Positions 8,175 to 16,778 of a stretch of 64,000 bases of DNA are shown piece by piece (within the stretch, counting starts at the first letter, position 1; every line of letters starts with the position of its first letter). The notes below the pieces were generated by a model, which ran no database searches, was not told where the DNA came from, and saw only the letters and a program-made list of their open reading frames with translations. Source of the stretch: Streptomyces lateritius (lineage in GTDB: Bacteria; Actinomycetota; Actinomycetes; Streptomycetales; Streptomycetaceae). A program made the translations under genes and the position numbers. The stretch spans positions 181,875 to 245,874 of the forward strand of contig NZ_BMTO01000014.1 in the NCBI RefSeq assembly GCF_014649715.1, read 5' to 3'.

Positions 8175-9500
8175 GTGACGGCCCCGGCTGGGAATGAGCG
8201 CGGCCACGGCATGATCATCGGTGGTGTGTGGACAAACGACGATCGTGCGGTGGCCGCCGGCCATAGCGTGAACCCCGCCCGCTGGCGGGCGATGTTCGAC
8301 CAGGCCATGGACCGGATCGCGGGACGGTTCAGCCGAGTTGAGCCAAGGACCACTGCCCGCGCCTACCTGCTCGGGCTGCTGTCGCAAGTGGAGCGGAAGA
8401 ACTGCTGGCAGCTGGCCGAACAGGCCGGCCTGGCCCGGCCGGGGCCGATGCAGCGAATGCTGCGCTACGCCCGCTGGGAGGCCGACGCCGTCCGCGACGA
8501 CATTTGTGCCTACGCCGTTGAGCACCTCGGCACCGACGGCGGTGTCCTGATCGTGGACGAGACCAGCTTCGTGAAGAAGGGTCGTGCCTCCGCGGGCGTG
8601 CAGCGGCAGTACACCGGCACTGCCGGGCGCGTCGAGAGCTCCCAGGTGGGAGTGTTTCTCGCCTACGCCACCAGCCGGGGACGGGCGCTGGTAGACCGCC
8701 GGCTCTACCTGCCGGAGCAGTCCTGGTGCGCCGATCCCGAGCGCCGCGAGGCTGCCGGAGTACCCGACGAGGTGCGGTTCGCGACCAAGCCGCGTCTGGC
8801 CTGGGAGATGATCGCCGCCGCGCTGGGCGCCAGGGTGGAGGCACGGTGGGTGACCGGCGACGAAGCGTACGGGCAGGACCCGCAGCTTCGTGCCGCGCTG
8901 GAGGCGCGCCGGACCGGCTACGTGATGGCCGTCGCCTGCTCAACGCGGGTGTGGACCAACCAGGGCCGCACCCCCGTCCGCGCGGACACCGTCGCCGGCC
9001 GCCTGCCCGCCACTGCCTGGCACCGGCAGAGCGCCGGAATCGGCGCGAAGGGCCCGCGCTACTACGACTGGGCCTGGATCCACATGGGCAGCGACAGCCA
9101 ACGTCATCTGCTGATCCGCCGCAACCGCACCACCGGTGAACTCGCCTTCTACCTGTGCTGGTCACCCACAGCGGTGCCCCTGGCGGAGCTGGTCCGCGTC
9201 GCCGGTGTCCGGTGGAGTGTCGAAGAGTGCTTCCAGGCCGCCAAGGGCCAGGTCGGACTCGATCACTACCAAGTCCGCAATTGGACCTCGTGGCATCGGC
9301 ACATCACGCTCGCCCTGCTCGCTCTGGCTTTCCTGGCCGCCGTAGCCGCCAGCGCGGCACCGGACCGGCCCACCCATCTGTACCACCCAGCTCGCAGCAG
9401 CGAACCGGATTCCCTTGACCGTCCCCGAGATCCGCCACCTGCTTACCGCTGTCTTCGGCCCGCCGCCCCTGACAGCTGCCAGGCTTCTGCACTGGTCTGA
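8175..9500 (+). CDS. IS701-family DDE transposase, frameshifted near the C-terminus
   Basis: 441 residues from GTG 8175. The DDE triad is visible: LIVDETSFVKKG (first D), WVTGDEAYGQD (second D) and RWSVEECFQAAKG (E). The N-terminal part (FSRVEPRTTARAYLLGLL, then ERKNCWQLAEQAG) is typical of IS701 transposases. After SSEP the frame differs from the family by one extra G near 9406. The expected tail (PLTVPEIRHLLTAVFG ... LLHWSDWRRHHQA) continues in another frame to 9603. The E residue precedes the shift, so partial activity is conceivable. Confidence 0.88.
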   Translation: MTAPAGNERGHGMIIGGVWTNDDRAVAAGHSVNPARWRAMFDQAMDRIAGRFSRVEPRTTARAYLLGLLSQVERKNCWQLAEQAGLARPGPMQRMLRYARWEADAVRDDICAYAVEHLGTDGGVLIVDETSFVKKGRASAGVQRQYTGTAGRVESSQVGVFLAYATSRGRALVDRRLYLPEQSWCADPERREAAGVPDEVRFATKPRLAWEMIAAALGARVEARWVTGDEAYGQDPQLRAALEARRTGYVMAVACSTRVWTNQGRTPVRADTVAGRLPATAWHRQSAGIGAKGPRYYDWAWIHMGSDSQRHLLIRRNRTTGELAFYLCWSPTAVPLAELVRVAGVRWSVEECFQAAKGQVGLDHYQVRNWTSWHRHITLALLALAFLAAVAASAAPDRPTHLYHPARSSEPDSLDRPRDPPPAYRCLRPAAPDSCQASALV

Positions 9501-9574
9501 CTGGCGCAGACACCACCAGGCAACAGCCCGCCGCAGCCACTACCGACGACGATCGACTGACGAACCCCACTGGA

Positions 9575-9599
9575 TAGATCACGAAACCGCACTGGAGTA
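9575..9599 (-). repeat. Right terminal inverted repeat of the IS701-like element
   Basis: Exact inverted copy of 7452-7476. The shared flanking G/C of the duplicated CTAG extends the match by one base on each side. Confidence 0.9.
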
Positions 9600-9662
9600 C
9601 TAGTTCAGAGAAGTGACCAGACCGAACGACACCGCACTGGACCAGATCGGACGACCGGGCAT
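9600..9662 (-). pseudogene. N-terminal stub of a Ku-type DNA end-binding protein
   Basis: The minus strand reads MPGRPIWSSAVSFGLVT, the signature start of bacterial Ku proteins, preceded by a GGAGG ribosome site. It then runs SLN into the TAG of the IS target site. Sequence on the far side of the IS is the GNAT gene, so ku was already truncated before the IS arrived. With ligase remnants elsewhere in the window, it points to a dismantled end-joining module. Confidence 0.6.
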
Positions 9663-10017
9663 CACCTCCAGGAGCCCCTTGGGGTCGTGACCTCCTGCTA
9701 TGCAGACCCCTGCTGTGATCGCACACCCTCCCTGGCCGTCCGGCTGCTCCCCGCAGGAGCGGGAAAACGCCGCCACCTGCCGACCTCCGGAGCGATGTGC
9801 AGCCGCTCCGCCTCGCGCACCACAGCTGGTGCGGCAAGCTCTCCCACTGCAATCACGGGTGGGTCCTTTGAAGAGCCTCACGGTGATCGGCTCCCTGCCC
9901 TCGCTGGTGACCGAACCCTCGTACCCCCATGCCCCGGCATGGGGGTAGGGCGAACGACTGGCCAGGCAGCGGCACTGAGACAGCGGCGACCGCGAGGACT
10001 GGACTGCCCCGTATGCA
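9663..10017. other. Gene-free stretch between Ku and LRR remnants
   Basis: No supported coding sequence. It contains the hairpin at 9922-9947. One CCCCGC-type motif near 9748 resembles a CRISPR repeat but is single-copy. Confidence 0.4.
9922..9947. terminator. Perfect 12-bp inverted repeat
   Basis: TACCCCCATGCC pairs exactly with GGCATGGGGGTA with only two bases between. It may act as a bidirectional terminator, or be a cruciform or protein-binding palindrome; the loop is too tight for a fully paired RNA stem. Confidence 0.4.
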
Positions 10018-10260
10018 CTGACGTACACAGCCGACGAACTGGCCGCCGAACACACCCGCGGCATCGTACGCGCGGGCGTCAAACACCTCACCGTCCGCGG
10101 GATCACCCGGCTCCACTGCACCCTCCTCGTCGCCGCCTTCCCGGATCTGACCCGCTTCTCGCGGTCGGGGAACCTGGGCACGCTCACCTCGGCGGCAGCC
10201 CTGAACCAGCTGCCGCGGCTGCAGGGGCTCACCATCTGTGAGCCGTTCGGGATGGACGCA
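10018..10260 (+). pseudogene. Leucine-rich hypothetical protein remnant
   Basis: A start-less open stretch reads YTADELAAEHTRGIVRAGVK, HLTVRGITRLHCTLLVAAFP and LPRLQGLTICEPFGMD. This has the spaced-leucine pattern of a repeat protein common in Streptomyces. It ends abruptly at about 10262, where an opposing HNH-like fragment begins. Confidence 0.5.
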
Positions 10261-10261
10261 T

Positions 10262-10430
10262 CAGACTGTCTGCTGCCGCGCCGGGGGTCGTGCTCGTCGA
10301 GGCCGCGGGTCTGGAGCTCGCGCTTGGACAGCGGCCAGTGGTCGGCCTGGGTGGCCTCGGCCTGCCTGCAGAGCACGCACACGCGGTCCCCTCCAGGACG
10401 CCGGCGCGGAACCGCTGCTCGTGCTCACGT
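10262..10430 (-). pseudogene. HNH-endonuclease-like fragment
   Basis: The minus strand contains MCVLCRQAEATQADHWPLSK then RGLDEHDPRRGSRQ. The Cys pair, D-H and the following residues resemble small phage-type HNH nucleases, but the second zinc pair and catalytic end are lost at the junction with the LRR remnant. Confidence 0.45.
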
Positions 10431-10642
10431 CCGTACCCCTTCGACGAGGCCGAACGGCGAGGGCCGGCGCTTGTCGTGGGGTGGGGCACTTGGAGGTGGT
10501 GGGGTGGCCATCGCGGCGCAGCAGGGGGTCGTGTAGCGGCGCGCAGCTCGGACGGTATGGCGTCACGTCCTGAGCGACGGGCGTTCACTCCGTCGGCTGC
10601 GCCCACAGAGACGATGCGTGTCGGCGGGCCGATCGTGGACTC

Positions 10643-11161
10643 ATGGCGGGTGACGCAGCCCCATCGAAGGGGCAAAAGGTCAGGGAGTGGCTCGCGTTCG
10701 TTGTGTCGGCTGTGGCCGTGATCATTGCCGTGCTGAGCTACTACCAGGCGCAGAAAGCCGACGAGACTGCCCAAAAAGCGGCGGAGCGGGAGCACGCGAG
10801 TCTTATCGACTTCCTGTCCTGGAGGACGGCTGGCGTCGAGTCGCTCAGCATCGGCAACCACACACGCAAGCCGATCACCGACGTAACAGTGAGCTTCGCG
10901 GATGGCGCGTACATCAACGTGGACACGGTGCCCCCCTGTGTCATGTGGTACGTCCAGCCGCTCAGCACGACCACGCAGAACAACGAGGTCATCACACTTC
11001 AACGGCCGGCGCGGCTCGATTTCACCGACTCGAGTGACCCTCCCCAGGAGTGGACGGTGACCGAGAGGTTGGAGAAGCGGTCATCGCAACCGGACCTCAA
11101 GGTCGATGTCACCGCGCACTTCAGCAGACAGTCGTACCAACAGGCCACTGCATGCGGATGA
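10643..11161 (+). CDS. Membrane-anchored protein of unknown function
   Basis: 172 residues from ATG 10643. A single transmembrane helix (WLAFVVSAVAVIIAVLSYY, about residues 16-35) is followed by a short charged helix with coiled-coil character (QAQKADETAQKAAEREHAS). A beta-rich domain follows (NHTRKPITDVTVSF, PCVMWYVQPL), probably outside the membrane. Streptomyces carry many proteins of this plan, often near phage or stress genes. No enzymatic motif is visible. Both neighbours are remnants, so it stands alone. Confidence 0.7.
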   Translation: MAGDAAPSKGQKVREWLAFVVSAVAVIIAVLSYYQAQKADETAQKAAEREHASLIDFLSWRTAGVESLSIGNHTRKPITDVTVSFADGAYINVDTVPPCVMWYVQPLSTTTQNNEVITLQRPARLDFTDSSDPPQEWTVTERLEKRSSQPDLKVDVTAHFSRQSYQQATACG

Positions 11162-11528
11162 TGTCCTCGTGACTATGCGCGGTGTGAACGCGGAGGGCGC
11201 CCAATGCTCACTCCGGCCGGTGCTCGGACGGGCTCTCGCACCGAGCGACCCCTCGACCTGCGCACGCTCTGCCGCTCGTGCACCAGCAGCCGCAGCAGTG
11301 GCTCCCCCCCAGAGATCGACGAGGAAGCACGAAAGAGCCGGAAAATTCCACTTCCAAGGTCGACAGCCAGCCGTTTCGTCTGAACATGTCGTCGTACCGC
11401 AGAGACCTGGTCAGCCGCGCCACACGCAATGTCGTGCCCGTCCAGCCGCAGCCACCGGCGTCGACCGCCGCCCGCTGGGTGCACTGTAAGCGGCCTCACC
11501 ATGCAACTGGGACGGAGCTGGGCCTCGT
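11162..11528. other. Gene-free stretch
   Basis: Several overlapping short open frames exist on both strands, but none has a ribosome site, a recognisable domain or coherent composition. No gene is called. Confidence 0.4.
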
Positions 11529-11561
11529 GAGAGCCCTGCCGCACCCAGCGGCAGGGCTCTC
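11529..11561 (-). terminator. Strong 14-bp hairpin terminator
   Basis: GAGAGCCCTGCCGC pairs perfectly with GCGGCAGGGCTCTC around an ACCCA loop. It begins two bases beyond the stop of the minus-strand remnant at 11563. Confidence 0.75.
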
Positions 11562-11562
11562 C

Positions 11563-11860
11563 TCACTCCCCGGTGTGCTTGTGGCGACCCTGGTAGCGCC
11601 AGGTGGGATGCCAGTCCGACATCCAGTGCTTGAGCTGCATCTCCCGCAAGGTGCGCGCGTCTGCGTCCTCCCGCAGCAGATGCAACAGAAGTTCCGTCTC
11701 TACCGGTCCGGGCTCGCCGGCTTCCGGGTCCAGTGCCTCTGCCCAGAGAGAGGGAAGACGGGCAGCGTCGTCAGGGCGCGCCGGCCCCGGCTTCCCATGA
11801 CGAAGGAACGTGAGCCTAGGCTCAGCGCCCGCGGGGGGAGAGGAGTATGCGTGTTTCCCA
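11563..11860 (-). pseudogene. C-terminal fragment of a hypothetical gene
   Basis: A start-less minus-strand frame reads LTFLRHGKPGPARPDDAARL, PSLWAEALDPEAGEPGPVE, LLLHLLREDADARTLREMQL and KHWMSDWHPTWRYQGRHKH before its stop. The composition is clearly protein-like and a strong terminator follows at once, so this was a gene end. No start codon is present, and the family is not recognised. Confidence 0.5.
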
Positions 11861-12198
11861 CGCCGCGCTGATCACCGCGCATGCGGCTGAGCGGTAGAGC
11901 GCCCCGAAGCCGTGGAGGAGCCACCGAACCGAGGCTGTGCACCACACGTGGGTGCCGATGCTGCGGGCGCTGATGTCCCGTACGGAGTCGAGTGCGACTG
12001 ACCGGAGGCCCGAGCCACTGGTCCGCGAAGGTGTCGGATCGCAGCGACGGTTCACCGTCTTCCTCGCGGAGGACCTCACCCGCTCCATCGCCTGCATGTG
12101 GTCGCCAACCTCATCGTGTGAGGCGCTCGCAGCCTTGTTCTTCAACCCTAGCGGGCTGGACATGCTCGTCCATGTCGGCAATGCCTCAGAGCCGGGGA

Positions 12199-12619
12199 TC
12201 ACAAGAGCTGCTCAGGACCGCTGCGCTTAGGTTCGGCGAGGCGCTGAAGGGCGGACTCGATGTCCTCGCCGCTGGCTTCAACCTCTTCCATGTACAGCCG
12301 GGCCCAGGAATACAGTCGCCTTGAAGGCCCATGACGATGACGCCGCGCATCTCGAAGTACGTGCTGTCCTCGCGAGTCCCGTGCCAGTGGCACTCCGACC
12401 ACTCGGTGGCGTCCGCGGTGGCTGCGGACAACAGCTCCGCCCTGAGATCGGGGACTTGGCGGAAGAAGGTCGACCCGTTCTTCCTGACTTGTTCCTTCCC
12501 TGGAAGGCACGACCCGGATGTGCGGGCTGCTCACTGCGGTAGTCCGGGTGGAAGCAATCGACGAATGCGTCCAGGTCATGGTCATTGATCGCCTGACGCA
12601 GCCGTTGCGCAACCATCAT
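12199..12619 (-). pseudogene. SnoaL-like (NTF2-fold) protein, frameshifted
   Basis: An ATG at 12619 with an AGGGAG ribosome site begins MMVAQRLRQAINDHDLDAFV then CFHPDYRSEQPAHPGRAFQG, a classic SnoaL N-terminus. A shift near 12500 moves to a frame with WSECHWHGTREDSTYFEMRG and VIVMGLQGD. A second shift gives WARLYMEEVEASGEDIE before the stop at 12199. Read together they form a complete single-domain NTF2-like protein, so two indels inactivated it. Confidence 0.7.
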
Positions 12620-12679
12620 CCGCTCCCTTGCCGTCTTCGGCGGCCTGGCATCGGCGTGCCGCCTAACGAACGGGGCAAT

Positions 12680-12697
12680 CCAGACTATATCGTCTGG
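12680..12697. promoter_or_regulatory. Dyad between divergent genes
   Basis: CCAGAC-TATATC-GTCTGG, a 6-6-6 inverted repeat, lies between the SnoaL pseudogene and the small secreted protein gene. It could be a repressor operator for either; the spacing to any promoter element is not clear. Confidence 0.35.
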
Positions 12698-12753
12698 TCT
12701 CGGCAGTATCACTCAAGAGCGACTCAGCTGAGTCTGAAGAAAGTGGAGATGTC

Positions 12754-13071
12754 GTGCGCAACCTTCGTAAGGCCGCTGTTGTAACCGCCGTTGTCGGGAG
12801 TGTCAGCATGCTCGGAGCGGGCGTGGCGTCCGCCGACAACGGGTACGGAGGCGGCAACGGCGCCGGCCCGGCCCTGTGCCACCAGGAGATCCACCAGGGG
12901 ACGGTACAGAACGGCCTCATCAACATCGCCGATCTGGGGCTGGGGATCCTCGGCAACGGCTCGGCGCCCGCACGCGCAAACCAGCAGATCTGTGCCAACG
13001 GCCCCGTCTTCGCCGAGAACGAGGCCGAATCCGGCGAGAACGACAACTTCCTCCTGCTCGACGTCCTGTAA
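12754..13071 (+). CDS. Small secreted protein
   Basis: 105 residues from GTG 12754 (GGAG ribosome site). The signal peptide MRNLRKAAVVTAVVGSVSML is expected to be cut near GVASADNGY. The mature part is glycine- and asparagine-rich with two cysteines (LCHQEIHQG, QQICANGP) and a hydrophobic middle (LINIADLGLGILGNG), followed by an acidic end. It looks like the cell-wall or surface small proteins of Streptomyces, but it lacks the chaplin repeat and is not a rodlin. Function unknown. Confidence 0.75.
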   Translation: MRNLRKAAVVTAVVGSVSMLGAGVASADNGYGGGNGAGPALCHQEIHQGTVQNGLINIADLGLGILGNGSAPARANQQICANGPVFAENEAESGENDNFLLLDVL

Positions 13072-13388
13072 GAGTCGTTGGGCGATCGCCAAGGGCGACA
13101 GTTCGGCCTCGCCCTGCTGGGCGCCGCCCGTCTGGCTTGCCGCCCCAGTCTGACCGTGTGGTCCGGCGGGGGCGGCCTGCTGTGAGGCTGCCCGTGAAGC
13201 AGGAGCGGAATCGACGTTCACATCGCATGGTGAACGTTTCCCCATAGATGCGAGGGTCGATGGCGGTCTTGGGCAACTCGTCTGCTGGTTGGAGACATTC
13301 GTAGGGGGCGGAGCCTGACCCGCGCGATGGCTAGTGGTCGGCCTGGTAAATCCTTCGGGGGTTGACTGTGGAACCTGCGGTGCGGGGT
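13072..13388. other. Gene-free stretch
   Basis: Open frames here overlap one another without a ribosome site or recognisable product. No gene is called. Confidence 0.4.
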
Positions 13389-13574
13389 TCAGAGGCTGGG
13401 GTCGGTGAAGTAGAGGCCGCAGGCGCAGTCCAGGGCGTCTTCGGGGGCGCCGGCGAAGCCGCTGGTGGGCAGGGTGGCGTCTTGGTACTCATCGGTGCTC
13501 GCGGGGTAGAGGGCGACGCCCCAGGTACTGGCGGATCCGCCGTGGCGCAGACGCATCTGTTCGCCCTCATTCAA
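13389..13574 (-). CDS. Short hypothetical protein, probably a C-terminal fragment
   Basis: 61 residues: MRLRHGGSASTWGVALYPAS, then GFAGAPEDALDCACGLYF. The pattern G-G-S-x-S-x-W-G and the Asp-Cys-Ala-Cys-Gly end recur in small Streptomyces proteins often found near integrated plasmids. The start may be artificial, with the upstream part lost. Function unknown. Confidence 0.45.
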   Translation of the reverse strand: MNEGEQMRLRHGGSASTWGVALYPASTDEYQDATLPTSGFAGAPEDALDCACGLYFTDPSL

Positions 13575-13634
13575 TCGAGGCGTTTGACAGCGAACCCAGT
13601 CGTTCAGGCTTCCTTGTCAGCGAACCTGGTCGAT

Positions 13635-14174
13635 CTACGGCGCGATGCCTTTTATCCTGGTCGGAGTTCCCTCCGGGGTGAACGAGTGGTGGAAGGTGAA
13701 GGCGTGCGGCGCGGAGCCGTGGTCGTGGAGGTGTTCCAGCCTGGAAACCCCGTCGTGCCAGGTGGGTATCACGCCGTCGGAGACCCACCAGAACACGTAA
13801 CTCGGGTGTCCTGTCCTCTCGAACCAGTCGTGACGCCTGTTCAGCGCCTCGCGGTGCAGACCGGTGTAGATGGCGTCAAAGGCGGAGCGCAGGTCGGTCC
13901 AGAGTGAGAGGGTCGCGTCCAAGGCGGTGGTTTCCACCGTACGGCCCTTGCCGTACCAGGTCGGTACGGCGAACTCTCCCCAGGCGCCCCAGTCCAAGTC
14001 GAAGTGTGTGCCCCGGTCGCCGTCTGCCGCTTCAGCACGAGCGAGGTACCCGGGGTGCTGGCTGATCTTGCGGTAGATGGCCTCGCCGCTGTCGTGGAGT
14101 TCGCGCGTGAGAGGTGTGGGATCGGCGAGAGGTGACTTCAGGACGCCGAATGTGTACAGCGCAAGATGGGGCAT
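13635..14174 (-). CDS. DUF3291 domain protein
   Basis: 179 residues from ATG 14174, chosen for the GGGAGAG ribosome site just upstream. The frame extends further, but that portion is not protein-like. It begins MPHLALYTFGVLKSPLADP and contains the tryptophan-rich core WGAWGEFAVPTWYGKG, LSLWTDLRSAFDAIYTGLH and HPSYVFWWVSDGVIPTW that define DUF3291, a ferredoxin-fold family related to dimeric alpha-beta-barrel proteins. No catalytic role is established. It is complete in length and stands alone. Confidence 0.82.
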   Translation of the reverse strand: MPHLALYTFGVLKSPLADPTPLTRELHDSGEAIYRKISQHPGYLARAEAADGDRGTHFDLDWGAWGEFAVPTWYGKGRTVETTALDATLSLWTDLRSAFDAIYTGLHREALNRRHDWFERTGHPSYVFWWVSDGVIPTWHDGVSRLEHLHDHGSAPHAFTFHHSFTPEGTPTRIKGIAP

Positions 14175-14574
14175 GTGTCTCTCCCTGGTTGGGGGGCCTG
14201 GTGTGGACCCGGTTCGGTGGCCTACGCATGGGGGCGAGGATTCGTGGGGCGTGACCAACTCATCCCGTCGCGGGTGGCTCAGCCTGAAGGAACTCCTGTG
14301 CGACCGTGGGCGATCGCTGAAGACCAGGTGAAGGTAGCTGCCTCTGCGGGCCATGTCGAAGTTGCGTTTTCCCTGTCCAAGTGGCCTCTTGTACGGGTCA
14401 TTGCGAGGACTGGGGGCGGGGCAGGCTGCGCGGTACCAGCGATCCAATTCGGCCGATCGGTTCGCCCGCCATGCCCGTCCGCACTCCCTGTCCGATAGCC
14501 CCCAGTGCCGCCGAACGCGTGCGGACCACTGCCTTCAAACCCGACAGCAGTTCGCCGAAGAGCACGCCTTCGCA

Positions 14575-14745
14575 GCACCACTTCAGACGTCTGCATGACC
14601 CAGGAGCCGGCTACCGCTGGCGGATGCGCCGCCCCGGGCTCGGTCGCGCGGGGTCCGGCCCGCCTTGCCGCCGAGGATCCGGCACACGACCGGTTCGTCC
14701 ATGGCGGCGAGCGCGGCGAAGGTCGAGAGGCGCGAGGGAGCCCTA
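14575..14745 (-). pseudogene. Fragment sharing sequence with the 1.85 kb remnant
   Basis: The minus strand reads AMDEPVVCRILGGKAGRT then RDRARGG. A 27-base identity with 1848-1874 lies inside it and similarity extends either side. Both copies are broken, so they are remains of related genes or of one mobile segment. Confidence 0.35.
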
Positions 14746-14769
14746 CGCCCGGTACGGGTCGACCGGGCC

Positions 14770-14962
14770 GGGCCGGGCCCTGTCGCATCTACGGGTGGGC
14801 GGCCGTCCGGTGGTGGACAGCATCCATGCCGGCGACTGCGGCACGGTCGGCACTCACACCAAGCCCCTCAGCCGCGACGAAGCCCGCCACGCCCTCACGG
14901 CCGGCGGGATACGGGCATGCGACATCTGCCGACCCGAGACCGACCTTGGCATCCTCGACTGA
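14770..14962 (+). pseudogene. DUF6233 C-terminal remnant
   Basis: Reads GGRPVVDSIHAGDCGTVG, TKPLSRDEARHALTAGGIRA and CDICRPETDLGILD before the stop. The closing C-x-x-C-R-P-(E/D)-T-x-L-G-x-L-D is typical of the Streptomyces DUF6233 family. The N-terminal helical part is replaced by unrelated sequence. Confidence 0.6.
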
Positions 14963-14966
14963 TGTG

Positions 14967-15206
14967 AACGTCCACCCGGCCTGGGCCCCCTCTCTGGCCG
15001 TCGAGGGCGCCGCAGGCGTCGAGGACGACGGGGGCGGCCATGCAGCGGCGCCGGGCGGCCGGGTCGGCGTGCCGGGGCTCCCAGCCTGTCAGGTGGAGCA
15101 GGACGTGTGGACCGTCGAGGGCGTGGTCGAGCTCCGTGGCGGTCTGGAGCTGGGGGTCCGCACGTACGGCGGAGATGGCCTTGTATGAGGCGGAGTGCGC
15201 GGCCAT
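14967..15206 (-). pseudogene. Hypothetical gene truncated at its 3' end
   Basis: ATG 15206 begins MAAHSASYKAISAVRADPQL then ATELDHALDGPHVLLHLTGW and MAAPVVLDACGALDGQ. It looks like a real N-terminus. From about 14970 the frame runs antisense to the DUF6233 tail, so the original end is missing. Family not recognised. Confidence 0.45.
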
Positions 15207-15437
15207 GTCCCATGTCCGAGCCCCGCTGGCGCGCCGAGTACGTCAACGGCCGTTCGCGGCGCCCAGCTCCGCGGCTCCAAGACGAACGATGCCGACAGGT
15301 CGCCAGGTGGACGCACGCATGTTCTTCAGGAGCCCGCAGTCAGGCGCGATCATGGTTGCACTCCTGGTAGTGCTCAACGAGGGACCGTTTCAGAGCGACC
15401 TGAAACACCCGCTGATCGTTTCGGGGCTTTGTGCCGT
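15207..15437. other. Degenerate sequence, no gene called
   Basis: The minus strand near 15360-15430 reads VFQVALKRSLVEHYQECNHD, which looks coding but has no start or recognisable family. Confidence 0.3.
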
Positions 15438-16778
15438 TCAGAGTCTGTCCGCCGCCCGGACCCGGTGGAGGTGGATGAGGATGTCGTAAGCGCGGCTCAG
15501 GGCGAGGGTGGGCAGGGGGTCGGGGGTGAAGGTCGAGCCGGCGTCGTAGACCGGCCGGGCGCGGTCGAGCCAGGTGCGGGCCGCGACGGGTGCGGTCCGC
15601 AGGTCGAGGTAGAAGTCCCGGTACCTGACCCGGTCCAGGGTGTGCTCGTTCATGCCGGGGCGCGCTGCCGGGACGGTGACCGGCTTCCAGTCCCCGCCGA
15701 GGGAAGAGTTCTTGGTGAGGAAGGAACCGCCGGCGAAGCTGAAGCCGATCGCGGCGTAGTCGCGGCCCAGGCGGTCGCGCAGCACGGCGCCCTGAGTGCG
15801 TGGGTACATGTCCGGATGGGTGGACAGGTATCCGATGTGGCCGTTGTGGGCCGACAGCAGCATCTTGTGGCCGGTGTGGCGCTGCCACCACAGCACGTTG
15901 TCGGCCATGGCCTGGTCGCGCAGGCGCTCGGCGGCGGTGATCGAGGCCGGGTCGGCGAGGTCGATGGTGGCGAAGGCGAAGGTCTGCGCGATGTTCCGGG
16001 CGTGCTGCACCGTCCACGCGTAGTCGTCGCCGTCGTCGGCTGCGTGTTGCTCGGCGACCAGGTCGAGTGCCTCCTTGGCACGTGCGGCGTTCTCCTCGCG
16101 TTCCCCGACCGGCTTACGCAGGTAGTCGAAGATGTCGTCGAAGGGGCGCAGCCCGCCGTACAGCTCGGTGAGCCGTGGCAGCGCCTCCGGCCGCGTCTCG
16201 CGGACGGACGACAGCACACGCTCGAAGATGTGGTCGCCGAGCTTCGGCCCCCCGAGATCGTCCCCCATGAAATGGACCCGGCGGTCGGGGTGGCGACGGT
16301 TGTGCTCGCGCATCCAGCCGATCAGGCTGACGAACTCCTCGCGCTCCCAGGGGGATCCGGCCAGCGTCTCCTCGGCGATCCTCCGCGGGTCGCCGGGACC
16401 TCCTTGGAGGTACTCGTCGATCCTGAGCCCTGCCGACCAGCTCATCTCCAGGCCGAAGGTGGTGAAGCCGCGCTCCTCGACGAGGTGCCGGAAGACGCGT
16501 TCCTTCATGGCGAAGAACTCGTGCGACCCGTGCGTGGCCTCGCCAAGCCCCACCACCTTCGCGTCCCCGACCATGCCGCTCAGCGCCCGGAGGTCTGCTG
16601 TCCGGCCGCCGGGGTCCGTGGAGCGAAGCGGGTGCGCTTCCCGTTCCAGGGACTGTACGACGGCTGCTTCCCGGCTTGTCGAGGCGGAAGCCACCGGGGC
16701 GGGCAGCGTCGTGGCGGCGAGCATTCCCGCCAGTGCGAGCAACCCTCGCCGGCCGGTCGTCTTCCTGTACCCGTACAT
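15438..16778 (-). CDS. Secreted erythromycin-esterase-like protein
   Basis: 446 residues from ATG 16778, placed by an AAGGAG ribosome site 8 bases upstream (GTG 16787 overlaps that site). The signal peptide runs to about APVASAS. The family core is present: VVGLGEATHGSHEFFAMKER (the G-E-x-T-H-G motif), FGLEMSWSAG, VHFMGDDLGG, WTVQHARNIAQ and LSAHNGHIGYL (His-Asn-Gly-His). Erythromycin esterases hydrolyse macrolide lactones, but most secreted Streptomyces members have unknown substrates. Complete in length and transcribed alone. Confidence 0.88.
   Translation of the reverse strand: MYGYRKTTGRRGLLALAGMLAATTLPAPVASASTSREAAVVQSLEREAHPLRSTDPGGRTADLRALSGMVGDAKVVGLGEATHGSHEFFAMKERVFRHLVEERGFTTFGLEMSWSAGLRIDEYLQGGPGDPRRIAEETLAGSPWEREEFVSLIGWMREHNRRHPDRRVHFMGDDLGGPKLGDHIFERVLSSVRETRPEALPRLTELYGGLRPFDDIFDYLRKPVGEREENAARAKEALDLVAEQHAADDGDDYAWTVQHARNIAQTFAFATIDLADPASITAAERLRDQAMADNVLWWQRHTGHKMLLSAHNGHIGYLSTHPDMYPRTQGAVLRDRLGRDYAAIGFSFAGGSFLTKNSSLGGDWKPVTVPAARPGMNEHTLDRVRYRDFYLDLRTAPVAARTWLDRARPVYDAGSTFTPDPLPTLALSRAYDILIHLHRVRAADRL

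Larger units (their letters stand above)
7452..9599 (+). mobile_element. IS701-like insertion sequence with a MarR passenger gene
   Basis: A 2148-base element bounded by perfect 25-base inverted repeats (7452-7476 and 9575-9599) and flanked by CTAG on both sides (7448-7451 and 9600-9603). A four-base YTAR-type target duplication is characteristic of IS701. It carries two co-directional genes, a MarR regulator and a DDE transposase 12 bases apart. Typical IS701 members are about 1.4-1.5 kb, so the extra length equals the passenger. The transposase C-terminus is frameshifted, so mobility may be impaired. Confidence 0.88.

Noticed and set aside
9740..9770. CCCCGCAGGAGCGGG resembling an actinobacterial CRISPR repeat
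   Set aside because: Only one copy is present, with no spacers and no cas genes nearby.
9922..9947. Palindrome considered as an IS end
   Set aside because: No partner copy and no transposase within reach. It remains only a hairpin.
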